Below, piece by piece: positions 1 to 11,670 of a stretch of DNA of 64,000 nt. The DNA is taken from positions 44,873,375 through 44,937,374 of the forward strand of contig CM061142.1 of assembly GCA_030789695.1 (NCBI GenBank). The letters are read 5' to 3'. The translations under genes and the position numbers were made by a program. The notes below the pieces were generated by a model, which had not been told where the DNA came from, searched no databases, and saw nothing but the letters and a program-made list of their open reading frames with translations. Source of the stretch: Scilla litardierei (Eukaryota > Streptophyta > Magnoliopsida > Asparagales > Asparagaceae). Numbering within the stretch: position 1 is the stretch's first letter; each line of letters starts with the position of its first letter.

Positions 1-900
1 ATATGCATGCCCTTCATCAATAGTTTTCCAAATAGGATCGTCATACAAAATTAAAGAATTTGTATTTATTGAACGCAATCTGAATCTAAAATATTTGGAA
101 TTAAAAATTGGGATTCAGAAATGAAGGGCATGGTTTGATGGGAGCTTCCTTAGAATGTGTCGCTACACACGATTTGATGCTCTGCTTCAGAAGGAGGGGC
201 ACATGGTAGTGGAAGAAAATCTGGAGAGGAAGACGGCTCAGGCTCAATGTAAGTCATCTCGCAATTGCCTTCATATTCTTCATCCTCTCCATCGGAATGT
301 ACATGCTTGTTTCAGGGTGTTTTCTCACCACAGGTTGGTTGACTGGAGGGCCAGAGGTCAACACGATCACGTGGGATGCATGCGGTCTTCGGGAACGGGA
401 AGCAGCTCGTTCAGCTTGGTGAAGATCGTGTGAGTCCGAGCGTCGACGTACCGAAGGGAGTCCTCGGCTAAGCGACGACCTCTATGCAGGTGGAGATGAA
501 CTGGCTTGGGGGCGAGCGTGTTCGGCTCCGGGATGATATGACTCGAAGGGTAGCTTTGGCGCGACTAGATCTCATTGACCTGAACAGACGAGAAAGCTCG
601 TCAGGGAGGGGTCTGACCTTTGTTCCGACCAAGTCCCCACCGATGCCTAAGTTAGAGCAGATTTGAAGGATGCTCGGTGGGATCGGTATGGCTTACGACG
701 AGGACAATACGCAATTTCCCAGGCCGAGCTATGGAGGACAATTATAAGGCGCGGGACAAGGTTGTTTAATAAGAATACATCAGAGTTTAGTGTCCAGAAA
801 GAGGTCATTTTCCAAGTTATTCTTCTAGTTGCTTTATATGAATCTTCCCCATCCAGGTCCCCTCAATGTCCCCCTATTTAGCCCCGATGATCCGCCACTT
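1..900. other. Unassigned region, no recognisable gene
   Basis: A moderately GC-rich stretch (about 200-760) lies between AT-rich flanks. Short open frames at 155-433, 484-666 and 663-881 have no motif I recognise and no codon pattern that argues for a gene. The words tgcccttcat (near 8) and atgaagggca (near 121) form a small inverted pair, too little to define an element. It may be an old transposon remnant. Confidence 0.4.
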
Positions 901-915
901 TGATGGTGCATAAAA

Positions 916-1316
916 CAAACTGTTTCAAATATCCAAACTGTTGACTAAAGGTTCCAACATGAACTAAAGTTTCAGATAAAAAACAGTTGCTTTCAAAATA
1001 CCATGCTTTCAAAGTTTCAGATAAATTTCTAAACTGTTTCAAAACAAATACCATGCTTTCAAAATGGAAGATGGCAACTTTCAAAAAAAAAGTTCCAGCA
1101 TGAAGTTTTATCATGAATTAAAACAAAATGTTTCAAATATCCAAACTGTTAACTAAAGGTTCCAGAATGAACTAAAGTTTCAGATAAAAACAATTGCTTG
1201 CAAAATTCCATGCTTTCAAAATACCATGCTTTCAAAGTTTCAGATAAATTTCTAAACTGTTTCAAAACAAATACCATGCTTTCAAAATGGAAGATGGCAA
1301 CTTTCAAAAAAAGGAA
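916..1316. repeat. Two tandem units of about 208 bp
   Basis: The word tttcaaatatccaaactgtt starts at 923 and again at 1131, and the following 190 bases repeat with few changes. Each unit also contains shorter reiterations of atgctttcaaa. The open frames on the minus strand here (878-1114 and 1149-1346) are near-copies of each other because of the duplication and are not genes. Confidence 0.8.
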
Positions 1317-1380
1317 AGGAATTAATAGTATGCTTTCTTTTGCCAAAAATTAACAGTAAAGCAAAAAAAGGAAAAGAAAC

Positions 1381-2232
1381 AAATACCTCACTTCAGGCCT
1401 CAACATGGAAATCCCTCACTCAATGCTTTCCATTTTGAAAGTTGCAATCTGCTGTAAATTAGTAACAAATAATTAACCTGTCAAAAAAGTTGTCATTGCC
1501 AGAAATTAAGAGTAAAACAAATACCATAATGTCAATAGACTAACTATAGTTACCAATTACAAATAAACAAATACCATGCTGTGAATAGATTTCCCTAAAC
1601 AGTAAAACACTAAATACTAAGTGGCTGGTACATTGTAGCTAATTGAGAGGTTAATTATTTGTCTCCAAAATAAATATCTCCATAACAATTACAAATAAAC
1701 AAATACCATGCTGTCAATAGATTTCCCTAAATAATAAGTGCAGCTTACAGAATAAATGCGCCCATTTCAGCATTAACAGAATAAATGCCAGGTTGCCAAC
1801 AATTACAAATACCTCACTTCAGACCTCAACATGGAAATCCCACACTCCATGCTTTCCATTTTGAAAGTTGCCATCTGCTGTAAATTAGTAACAAATAATT
1901 AACCTGCCAGAAAAGTTGTCATTGCCAGAAATTAATAGTAAAACAAATACTATGCTGTTAATAGACTAACCATAGTTACTAATTACAAATAAACAAATAC
2001 CATGCTGTGAATAGATTTCCCTAAACATTAAAACACTAAATACTAAGTGGCTGGTACATTGTAGCTAATTGGGAGGTTAATTATTTGTCTCCAAAATAAA
2101 TATCTCCATAACAATTACAAATAAACAAATACCATGCTGTCAATAGATTTCCCTAAATACTAAGTGCAGCTTACAGAATAAATGCGTCCATTTCAGCATT
2201 AACAGAATAAATGCCAAGTTGCCAACAATTAC
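1381..2232. repeat. Tandem duplication, two 426-bp units
   Basis: Unit 1 (1381-1806) and unit 2 (1807-2232) both start with aaatacctcacttcag and run in parallel to the end, including the internal word ataccatgctgt repeated in each. Differences are scattered point changes, so the duplication is fairly recent. No coding sequence is visible. Confidence 0.85.
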
Positions 2233-3402
2233 AAATACCATGCTTTCCATAGTTACCAACAATTATGGACACCAACAGTTATTTGTAATAAAAAATTGAT
2301 TATTACTCTATGCAAGTATTAGATTTCCCCTCCTCCCTTAAAACGGGTATGTGTTCAAACTGCTTCATGCTATCCATGTTTGATTATCCTTACAAGGTTT
2401 AGTTTCTACCAAAATTGCTATATCAAATTCTTAGTCATATGTCTAAAAAGTAAAAATGACTTCATAGATTCACTTTTCAAGTTGAATCAGCTTACAAAAA
2501 ATCAAAATGGTTTGAAGACATCTTAACATGTTAGTTCTAATGAATATCATATATGCATAATAGTACTTATTCCAGATAGAATTACGAATAAATTTTATCA
2601 GGTATTTTGTGCTAATATGATGTGATTTAGTGATACTTAGCAATTATCAAGTGGGCATTTGGTTTTAATATACTTTTATGTAGCCTTGATAATTTCATGC
2701 AAGATAGACAAACAATGATCTTTTCAATCGATAATGATGCTTAACATCTTTCACACAACAGATTGATCCATCATATATTTCAGTCATCTTTTTCAAAATC
2801 CCAGGTTGTGCAAGTTAAGAGTCTTACATGTCTTCACACAACAAAATTTCCATAAGCTAAACACTTTGGGGTTTTATTACTTTCCATGCAGTAATTGGAA
2901 GTCTGCAAGAGGTTAATGTCTTAATGGTTGGGAATGATTAATGGATGTCAACATGATCTATGATTCGGATATGTAATCAGGAAAATTGCATCCAATTGAA
3001 TCTGAGAAAGAACTCAAAAGCAAGTGATGGAAAGAAATGAAATTTACAGAGAGGGGGAGAAATTATCATTTAAACAAAAAATCATCACAGCACCAAATAT
3101 ATGCATAGTAAATATGCACCAGCATCTATATCAAATTAACAGGATTAACATCATCTAATTGAATCTGAATTGTAAACAAAAAATCATCGCAGCACCAAAT
3201 ATATGCATAGTAAATATGCACCAGCATCTATACTAAATATATGCATAGTAAATATGCACCAGCTTCTTTGAAATGTACATTATGTGTACATGAATACCAA
3301 ATTAACAGGATTAAAAATTAACATGAATACCAAATTAACATGATTAAAAATTGCTTCCAAATATGCTGATACAAACATGAATACCAAATTAACAGGATTA
3401 AA
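2233..3402. other. AT-rich spacer with a 102-bp tandem repeat
   Basis: No gene is visible. A 102-bp unit starting aaacaaaaaatcatc occurs at 3072 and 3174, each carrying atatgcatagtaaatatgca. The word caaattaacaggattaa recurs near 3134, 3299 and 3385. The segment ends abruptly where the gypsy LTR homology starts at 3403. Confidence 0.6.
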
Positions 3403-4380
3403 TCCCTTGCATTACAAGTGGGTAATGCACCCAAGTGCCATGCCCTTCATCATAGTCATATCAACTCATCATCACATCACATATGGGACCATGTATGACA
3501 TGCTCCCAACATCCCAGGTTTATAACATATCTCACATCACAACAATAGAAATGTGTATTTCTCACATTTCTTGCATTTGAATTCACTTAGGCATTTTCAC
3601 AAACACATGGTATGCATCATGCACAATATCTCAATCACATTAGGAATTTAATAGCATATCACACCAATCAAACTTCCTTTTATGTAATAACAACAATCAT
3701 GGACAATTGAAGTATAATTGCAACAATGAATATTCAACATCCCATTGAAATGATTCAGCTTAATGGAAATTGCAGACTGTCATAACAAATGGCCATATAT
3801 AATCAGTTTCTGTTGAGAATTTGACAAAATTTCCTAAATAAAAGTTGTAGATCTGGTAGTTCTGGATTCACAGATAAAATTTCATACAAATATATGAATT
3901 TATGATTTAGGGTGAATTGTTTGGTGAGACATGTCAAGACTGATTTTCAGACAGATTCCAAGATCTGTAACAATTGCTAAGTTAAGTCATCTTGCAGTTT
4001 GAATTTCGAAAACATGACCTAGGAAAAAATTGTAGAGAAAGTTGTTATCTTTACAATGAGACCAAGAACACTAATTTCTATGGAGTGTGCATGGACTGAG
4101 CTCAATTTTGCTAAACTGTGTCCAGTCTGAATGAAATATCGACATGTTGCAAAGATGGAGTTTTTACTCCTAATTATTGAATTGAACATATGTCAAATTT
4201 TATATAATTCTAGGGTAGAATTTCAAGAGCTACACAAATATAACTTTTCTAGAATTTAATTCTACCCACGGAAGCAGTTATTAAGGACTAAAGTTGTTAT
4301 CAGACTGCATGAATTTAAGAAAAAACTAAGATGAAAGCTTTACATGCATGAACATGGCATAAGAGTAGGAGTTGGATTCC
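3403..4380 (-). mobile_element. Gypsy LTR copy A, left segment
   Basis: This segment is closely similar to 29108-30094, in the same order and orientation, so both are copies of one LTR. At 4380 the similarity stops. The next part of the other copy (from tacctctt) resumes at 10169, so 4381-10168 is an insertion. The minus orientation is inferred from a polypurine tract at 19601 next to the far end of this LTR. No coding sequence is present. The left end is truncated at 3403. Confidence 0.8.
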
Positions 4381-5620
4381 TGGTTCGTCTCAAAATATGT
4401 GTGAGCACTACTCCCAAGCGTAGGAGATCGAACAAGTAATAATCCTGGTGAGTATAGGTACCGTATCCACGAGACAACTGACATTCAAAACCACGAACTT
4501 TAGTTTGTAAAGAGTACTACCACGATACTAACCAACCACCTAAAGATACGATAAGAATTTAGAATAACAAAATAAAATCCTACGATAACTACAGTGAAAT
4601 CGATATGGTGTACTAATCTGGAGAGTTTGTGTTGGATATGATTTCGTTAGGGTGTGTACAATCAATGATTATAAATATCTTTTCTATAACTCAACGTTTC
4701 GTCCGGTCAGGGCACGAGAACGTCGGAAAATATAATAATAAACGAACATCGAAAAAGTGCATTAAGTATCGAATAAAATACTAGTTTCATGAGGAAATTA
4801 AGCTCATGTGCCCACAAGGGTTACGCTACGAATAAGTCCAGAGATCATATTCGATCCAAGTACACCAACAACGATTATACTTGAACAGTACAAGTAGAAA
4901 CTAGCAAAATACGCGATTATACAATGCAAATATGGAGAAAAGATATCATAATCAATGATTACAACACCCTAACTACATCAACACCAACACATATGAAGAT
5001 TAACCACGCATAGAGAGAATATATTCAGTATTCATAGACAAATACATCATAAAATCATCAAAATACGTTAATAATACTTCAATTACAAGCCAAATACGCT
5101 AAATACAAGGCTAAAGATTCACCAATTCTCTCCAGATAGCCCCAAATCTCCTTCAGATGATAGAACTAGCCTTTATCCCCAGGGCCTCCAAATTTCATGG
5201 CAAAATACGGCTCCTAGAGCCCCCAATACACCGAAATACGCAACAAAACCTTAGAAATACCTTAAATACTAGGCATTGTGGGTTTAATGTGTTAACGGGT
5301 TCAAAAACCCACTCCAAATCGCCTTTAACCCGCACCGCTGGCCGCTCGAAATCCCATCCATAGGATCTGGGCGGGATTCAACCTAAGAGTGACACATGGC
5401 CAGCGGGTTACGACTTTCTCCCACATCCGCTTGCAAGTAGAGATCCGCTCGGATTCAATATTGGCCGTCGGATCACGATCGTGCGGCGATGGGAAGGCCA
5501 CGTCGCCTCGCCCCTCTTTCGCTTCAGCGGGATGATCGCATCCATTGGATCACGATTTCGCGGTCCTCGCCTCGCCCGCGTTCTTTTGAATTCGAATTCG
5601 CTCCGCTTCGCATCTCGGTC

Positions 5621-8600
5621 TGTAACGACCCGCTTTCCGGGGCTGGTTACTTTTTGATATTTGCGCAGGTCCTGCAGGTTACCAATGAAAACAAAATAGC
5701 CACGATGCAGAGATGTACAAAAATACTCAAATAGTGTCCAATTATTACAATCCATACTGTACAAGATGTCCCAACAAATATACATGAAAGAAAAAAAATT
5801 CATAGTGAAAATAACTCTGGAAGCTGCGGTCGAATTCTGGCGCTATTAGCTCAGGAGCATCTACCTCCATATGTACGTCGTCTGCGGTGCCACAGAGATG
5901 GAACCGTAGGTAAGTCACAACAATTCTAAATATAGAAAAGAAGCAATGCACAAGTATGACGAAAGTAACTACGTACAAGCAAACCAGAGTGAAAAGTAAA
6001 GTACTGTGCAACAACTGTACGCAACTAAAAAGCAAAGGTAAACTGAACTGATAGGAAAGAACCTCTACTGTGGTAGTGCAAGTGTAAAACATGCTAGGCA
6101 AGTGAAACATACTACTACTGTAGCTAAAAGTACGACAGGTAAAGTACTGTGATTGTACAAGTGTAGTAAGTAAAGTGCATGGAACGCGTAAAGTAAAGGT
6201 GACTGTAGTTCGTAAAGTAAAAGTGACTGTGCAAAAGTAACTATACTACATGACTCAAGTCGGAGAGTACAATATGTGACCATCAATTCCATCTCTTGCC
6301 TGGGTGTGACCCAGACGAATGTCGAAACACAGGCACGGTACATGTATTTTGCCGAAACACAGGCAGCGGGACGGTATGCCGAAACACAGGCAGCGGGACG
6401 GGAAGATTGAACTCCAGTCACTCCCATACTCTCTCAAACTATGAGTTACCCCAAAACCCCAGTGAAGTGTCAAAATTTCTATGTACATGTTCCTTTCATG
6501 ATGTTCCACGAGATGTTCTACGAGATGTTTCACAAGATATTCCACAAGATGTTCCACATGTTGCTATTCAAACCAAGACAACTGGTTGAATTTCAGAGAG
6601 TAATAACTCATTCCAAACCAGACTGTGCCAAAGCGTACCGAGGATAAAGACATGTCAAAAAACGACGATACCGATTCCATGCTTCGAGCATGTAGTAGTG
6701 TTGTTTAGCACACGATTTACCCAAGTTGATAATTGTGTGTTACAACCACCAAAGTTGAAAGTTGGCAAAGTAATCTGTAGTTGATTACTTCCCTATTAGA
6801 TTAGGTTTCTAGTTCAGCTCAAGTCAAGTAGCCGTTCTGAGGCTATAGGTGGTGTTCCTAAGTTCATACGAGGGCACTTATCTAATTTTCTAATTTTAGA
6901 ATTAGTCGTGACTTACTGATTTCGAGATCGACGTAGCAAGCCGGAACTGGTTCTAGGGCTTCTACGGACGTTGATGCACAAGAATTTGTACCTGCAAAAC
7001 ACAAGAACAATCGGTTACAGAACACCTATTTTCTTCTATTTAACTTAACGTGTTTGATTTTATAATCGATTGAAACGGTGTCGGAAAGCGTTCTAAATTT
7101 TTCTATAGACTAGATATGATGAAAATAATTTTACAGTAGGAGAAAATATTTTTTTGAAGTTCCTAGGTATTTTTCATAATTTTTAAAAGCTCAAAAATAA
7201 TTTAAAACTATTTTTAATTAAGTAACGTATTTATTCAACAATTTATTCCGGATGCAATCTGTATCAGAAAGTTGCGAATGAACTGTCAAAATGGCCGTCT
7301 CGAAGAGTAGTATAACATATATTTTTATCGAGTATAAGTTGTACGTGAAAATAATAAGTTACGGATTTTTAAGTGAAAATAACATATTTATCTTTTAGGC
7401 TTAAAAATAAATTTTTGAAAAACTAAAAATCCGATTGAGATGAAACTAGCGTCATTGGGTCCAGAATGTCATTTCTGATTTTCTGGAGCTAGTCTCGTAT
7501 TTTTCTGAGGCCTGTATGAATTACTATCAATTTAAATCCAATAATATTATTTCATAAATATTTAATTACGTACGTATATACGTATTTAATACATCTTACC
7601 GTATCCCACCCTTTCTTCTCTTCGTTTTGATCCGTTAGCAGGCAGGGGCTCATGTCGACGGGCGGCGCTACTGGGTAGGGCGGCGCTACGGGGTAGGGCG
7701 GCGGTGGGAACTCCGGCGAGGGGCGGGTAGAGGTGAGCGCGGCGGAGCAAGCGTAAGCGGCGTCAGCAAGGGCAGAGAACGAGAGAGGGAGACGCTCGGG
7801 GGCTCGGAGCTTGGGATCTGTCGGAGCACGGGAGACATCGGGGGTGAGCTGAGACGGTGTTGGTGTGGCGGTGGGTTTCAAAGGTGGCAGAGGGCGGCGA
7901 AGCGAGTGGAGGGCCAGCTCGGAGAGCGGGCTGTGAATCGGGGGTGTACGGCCTCGTTGTGGTGGCGGAGCAGGCCAAGCGGTGACAGGGTTCTCTGCTT
8001 TGGAACAGGGGGAAGGGAGAGGGGCAGCGACGAATGGCGAAGCGGCGGAGGAAGCACGGTGGGCTCTTGGAGGGGGCGAGCGGCGCTTCGAGGGGAGTGG
8101 AGGCGGAGGCAGGGATGTTGGGGAGTCGGACGGCGAGCTCGAACGGCTTGTATCAAGGGTGAGAGGCTGAGCAGGGGTCGTTGACAGGGAGAGCGTAACT
8201 GCGGCAGCTGCTGCTGCTACTTGCGATGGCTTCGTGGCGTACTGCTCGCCGGAGCCCGACGGAGAAGCGTGCTGTTCGATGGCACGGTAGCGCGGCGTCG
8301 GGGTGATATGGCACTAGGCAGAGGCGTGGCGTGGCGTGGACGGCAGCTTGGGCGAAGCGAGACTCTGATGGGTGGCTTCGGGCTCGAGAAAACGGGGAAG
8401 GAGCGAAGAAAGAGGTGAGGGGAGAGACAGCATCGTGGGAGAGAGAGATGATGAGGGGTCTGCGTGTGTGTGTTGGGTTGCTTCGAATGACAACGAAAAG
8501 AGAAGGGGGCCTGGGTTTTAGTAAGGAAGATGGGATTAAGTATGGGGTTTAAATAGATAAACTAAATTAATATAAAATTAAGTATGTGCTAAATACTTAG

Positions 8601-9310
8601 TCAATGAAATTAATGTTGTTAGGTGTATTAAATGAAAACTTTAGACTAAGTGTGGATGCATGCACCACGTTTAAACGTGGGGGGTTACGTAAGTGGTTAT
8701 AATAGGTAATTAGGGGGTAATTAGAATAGTTATAAAGGTAATTAGTAATAAGTAAAACCCCATTAGTGAAAGTATTTTTTCAAATACAAAAACGAAATTA
8801 CGATTTTTGTCCCTACTAGTAAATGTGTCTGAAAAATTACGAAAACATACCCAAGGATTCTTATCGTCGTGAGGGTCGCGAATACGAAGTCCGTTTCAGG
8901 GTTTGAGCTACGAAAATACTAGTTTTAGGCCAAAACATTTAGGATGCGGGTTTGCAGGTTCTAGGTCGAAACGATATCAGAAAATTACGAAATTAATGTG
9001 GGAAGCCCTAATTGATCATAGAAGGATACTGTAAAAGTTTGAAAATGTTTTGAAGATGTTTGAATAGAAAATAAATTCATTAAGCCAAAACAGTAATAAC
9101 TGAAAATGAATTTTTATCAAAACTGTTTTGAGTATTTGATGAAACTCGAACTTACTAAAATACTTTATGACTAGTCTGATATCTCAAAATATTTTTATAA
9201 GAAATTTTTGAAATCGTAAAACTCCTGACAAACCATTATAAAATAGTTTAAAAAATTTGAAAATAGGTTAAATGTGTAAATAGTTGTCTTGATGAAAACA
9301 GACCGTTACA
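5621..9310 (-). mobile_element. Solo LTR, chromovirus-type gypsy
   Basis: The element runs from TG to CA and is bounded by a perfect 5-bp target duplication, cggtc (5616-5620 and 9311-9315). No internal region remains, so it is a solo LTR left by LTR-LTR recombination. Minus orientation follows from the promoter layout: a TTTAAATA-type TATA at 8548-8555, then a C/T-rich leader on the minus strand (8520 down to 7600), then a GGTAAG splice-donor-like site near 7600. Start and end resemble the solo LTR at 36350 (TGTAACG...GGGTCGTNACA). Inside are a 12-bp repeat (gatgttccacaa, 6500-6560), a roughly 24-bp repeat (ccgaaacacaggcagcggga, 6350-6410) and a 20-bp repeat near 7655-7700. Several open frames of 60-110 codons in 7552-8552 are leader artefacts. 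Confidence 0.85.
8548..8555 (-). promoter_or_regulatory. TATA box of the 5621-9310 solo LTR
   Basis: Minus-strand TATTTAAA sits directly before the long pyrimidine-rich leader typical of chromovirus LTRs, at about one fifth of the LTR length from its 5' end. About 110 bp upstream is a 16-bp palindrome, ccacgtttaaacgtgg (8665-8680). Confidence 0.55.
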
Positions 9311-10098
9311 CGGTCGTTCATTCGAGCGGTGTTTGGTGAGATCGTGCCACGCGTCCCTATTTGCTTCCGCTTCGTGTCCGTTGGATTTCGATCCGACGGT
9401 GATTAGCGAGCCACGTCGCCCCACTACGGCAGCCGATGGATTAGGCGGAAAAGTCCTAGGATTCTGCCACGTGGCCAGAGGGAATGAAGCCGCCAGCTCC
9501 AAATTGCTTCGCATCTGACCGTTGGATTATGATCCAACGGTGCCGAGTTTGCTCTCATTTCAAAAGGCGGGAGCGCATTTGGCCGTTGGATTTCGATCGG
9601 ATGGATCTCTGTTTGCCACGTCGTCCGCATCTAGTAGCCGCTGGATGAAGAATGGGCGGCAAAGATTTAGCCACATGGCCCGCATATTGAGCTGATACGC
9701 GTACGAGCCACATAAATCCGCATTTATCGCCGTATTTCTTGCGTATATCTCCATTTAAATGGTATTCTACATTTAAAAATACACAATAATTAGCATAGAT
9801 CTCAGAAAAATACAAATAAATAGTCGTTGGAATCGTGAGATCGAGATCTAGCCATGAAAAATATAAAAAGTGCAGAAATACTCAGTAATTTGCTGTTTTG
9901 TGCTTAAATCAAGTGATTTCTCTTGATATACAAAATACGAACATATTAGAGACCAATTACGCATCATATAAGCACATAATAGCGCTACATGGTGTGTTTT
10001 TTATGCAATATTCAACACCGCGTGACAGGCGGACCAAGTATAGATGACAGGCGGAAATACTCACCCGGGTCGTCCGCGTGACAGGCGGACCATTTCAA

Positions 10099-10168
10099 AT
10101 ATTTTGAGACGAACCAAGTTTTTGGCGCCGTTGCCGGGGATCAAACCCGGGTCACCCATGTGACAGGC
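10099..10168 (+). other. Inverted LTR end plus primer-binding site
   Basis: Bases 10099-10116 are the exact reverse complement of 4381-4398 (18 bp). They are followed by agtttttggcgccgttgccg, the tRNA-Asp-type primer-binding site normally found just inside an Athila 5' LTR. Here it points opposite to the LTR it is attached to. The segment lies among copies of gtgacaggcgga (near 10021, 10047, 10078 and 10161). Confidence 0.7.
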
Positions 10169-11005
10169 GGAAATACCTCTTGAAGGATTAAAATATCTCT
10201 CTTAATTGTATATTAAAGACCCTCCATCAACTCCATGAAGCTCCATCATGGTTCTCCATCTTCAAGCTCCATAAAACCTAAATCTCCTCTTCCTCTTTGC
10301 CTTAGGCTTTTCCCTTTCTTTTCTTTCCTTTTCTTCTTTCTGGGCTTTTCCCTTTCTTTTCTTTCCTTTTCTTATTTCTTCTTTTTCTCCCCCTTTGCTT
10401 TCTATTTTGTTTTTTTGCTTGTGTTGGTTCGGCCCCCATAGGAAGGAATGCGAGGGAGAAGAGATGATGACAAAAATGAGGAGAAAAGAAAGAGAAAGAT
10501 GGAGAAAAGTGTAGAAAGAAGAGAATTTAGTTTCCTTCTCATCCAAGAATGGAATATTCCAAGGGAATATTCCATGAGGGCAATGACTAAAACATCCCTC
10601 AACTTCTAGGTAATTACAAGTTTGCCATTACTTTATGCACACACTTCTTTACTATACACACACCCCTCATTTAGTCCCAATGACCATTTTGCCCCTCACC
10701 TTTCTAAAAATTTACGAGGATGCCATTAACCCCTAACCCCTTTTCACACTAGCATGGCTCTCTCTACACACAACCCTGCACATCCATGCATGCATTCATG
10801 CACCGCACACATGTCGAATACATTCTTGTTGTATTATACACACGACATCATTTATACTTCTCCCGCATTCATGTCTTACAATCTCGTCTCCTAGCCACAT
10901 ATTACGGCACAATCTCCAAGCCCTACGATACATACATCGACATCCACAATTATGTCATGCATACATATGCATTATAAGTAGAAATACCACGTGTATATAG
11001 TAGAA
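10169..11005 (-). mobile_element. Gypsy LTR copy A, middle segment
   Basis: This segment continues the LTR interrupted at 4380 and is similar to 30095-30731, with about 140 extra bases near 10570-10730. It contains a pyrimidine-rich tract (10270-10420) and ttggttcggcccccata. At 11005 the similarity breaks again: the unbroken copy reads tagaatacacg (30727-30737), here tagaa is followed by the Helitron, and tatacg resumes at 19571. Confidence 0.8.
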
Positions 11006-11016
11006 CTAGTCATAAC

Positions 11017-11035
11017 CCGTGCCCTAAGGGCACGG
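11017..11035 (-). terminator. Helitron 1 3'-terminal hairpin
   Basis: The sequence ccgtgccctaagggcacgg folds into an 8-bp stem with a 3-nt loop, 11 nt from the terminal CTAG (11006-11009). This is the canonical Helitron 3' end, thought to stop rolling-circle transfer. Confidence 0.85.
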
Positions 11036-11039
11036 TTCA

Positions 11040-11670
11040 TTTAAAATATTCCCTCTCAAAATCTTGGATCCCATAATTTTTAACAAACAATGATTAAAGC
11101 GCAATAATCGTTATTTAGTTCCACATAAAAATTTTAGTTTCCCCCAAAATTTAGTTCTTCGCAGAGAATTTAGTTCCCTACATTTTTTATTTAGTCCCCC
11201 CTAATTTTAGTTCGCCCAAAAATTTACTTCCACATAGAGAATTTAGACCCCAAAATTTACTTCCCTTAGAGAATTTAATTCCCTCAAAAAATTTTACTTC
11301 CTCCCAAAATTTAGTTCCCTACAGATTTAGTTCCTACTAAAATGCTAAGTGTTTCTCTCAAAATTTTCACAAACTCTATTCCACAAAGAGAAATCCAACG
11401 AAGCATTCAAAATATTCATCCGAAAAATTTGAACTCATTTACAATCTCAGACCCAAAAGATATTTGCAGCATTTTCAAAATAACCCCAAAAAATTACTGT
11501 CACTTTCAAAATATTCCCCCAAACAAATTTTTTTACCCACATTCAAACTAAGATTTAGTCCCCCAAAGAATTTAGTTCTCTTTAGATTTAGTTTCTCCCA
11601 AAATTTAAATTTTTAGCTCCATCCAGATTTAGTTTCCCCCTGAATTTTAAATTAATTTTAAGAAATTCCA
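11040..11670. repeat. Helitron 3' subterminal array of aatttagttcc
   Basis: A degenerate word close to aatttagttccc recurs more than ten times between 11120 and 11640. The same words recur in Helitron 2 (22440-22640), so the array is a family feature rather than chance. No coding sequence. Confidence 0.7.

Larger units (their letters stand above)
4381..10168 (-). mobile_element. Athila-type LTR fragment inserted in gypsy LTR copy A
   Basis: Read on the minus strand, the left end (about 4381-4450) looks like the 3' end of an Athila-clade LTR: a TTCGATCTCC...CGCTTGGGAGTAG stretch ending in CA. Without the solo LTR nested at 5621-9310, the fragment is about 2.1 kb, a normal Athila LTR size. Regions 5300-5600 and 9320-9660 carry GC-rich ccgttggat...gatc words. 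There is no target-site duplication: the left flank ends attcc and the right flank starts tacct, and the uninterrupted LTR copy reads attcctacct. One end is therefore rearranged. Confidence 0.65.

Noticed and set aside
155..881. Three consecutive small open frames as a gene
   Set aside because: No motif, no consistent frame, no splice or promoter signal I can defend.
7552..8552. Several overlapping 60-110-codon frames on both strands
   Set aside because: They lie in the C/T-rich leader of a solo LTR; no domain, and frames on opposite strands compete.
4381..10116. DNA transposon with 18-bp terminal inverted repeats, or one 5.7-kb LTR
   Set aside because: There is no target duplication at the ends. 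One end reads as an Athila LTR 3' end and the other is followed by an Athila primer-binding site; 3.7 kb of the interior is a separate solo LTR with its own duplication.
10235..10602. Pyrimidine-rich frames (FFFSFLFF-type) and their antisense
   Set aside because: Low-complexity tract of an LTR, also present at 30149-30460; no codon structure.
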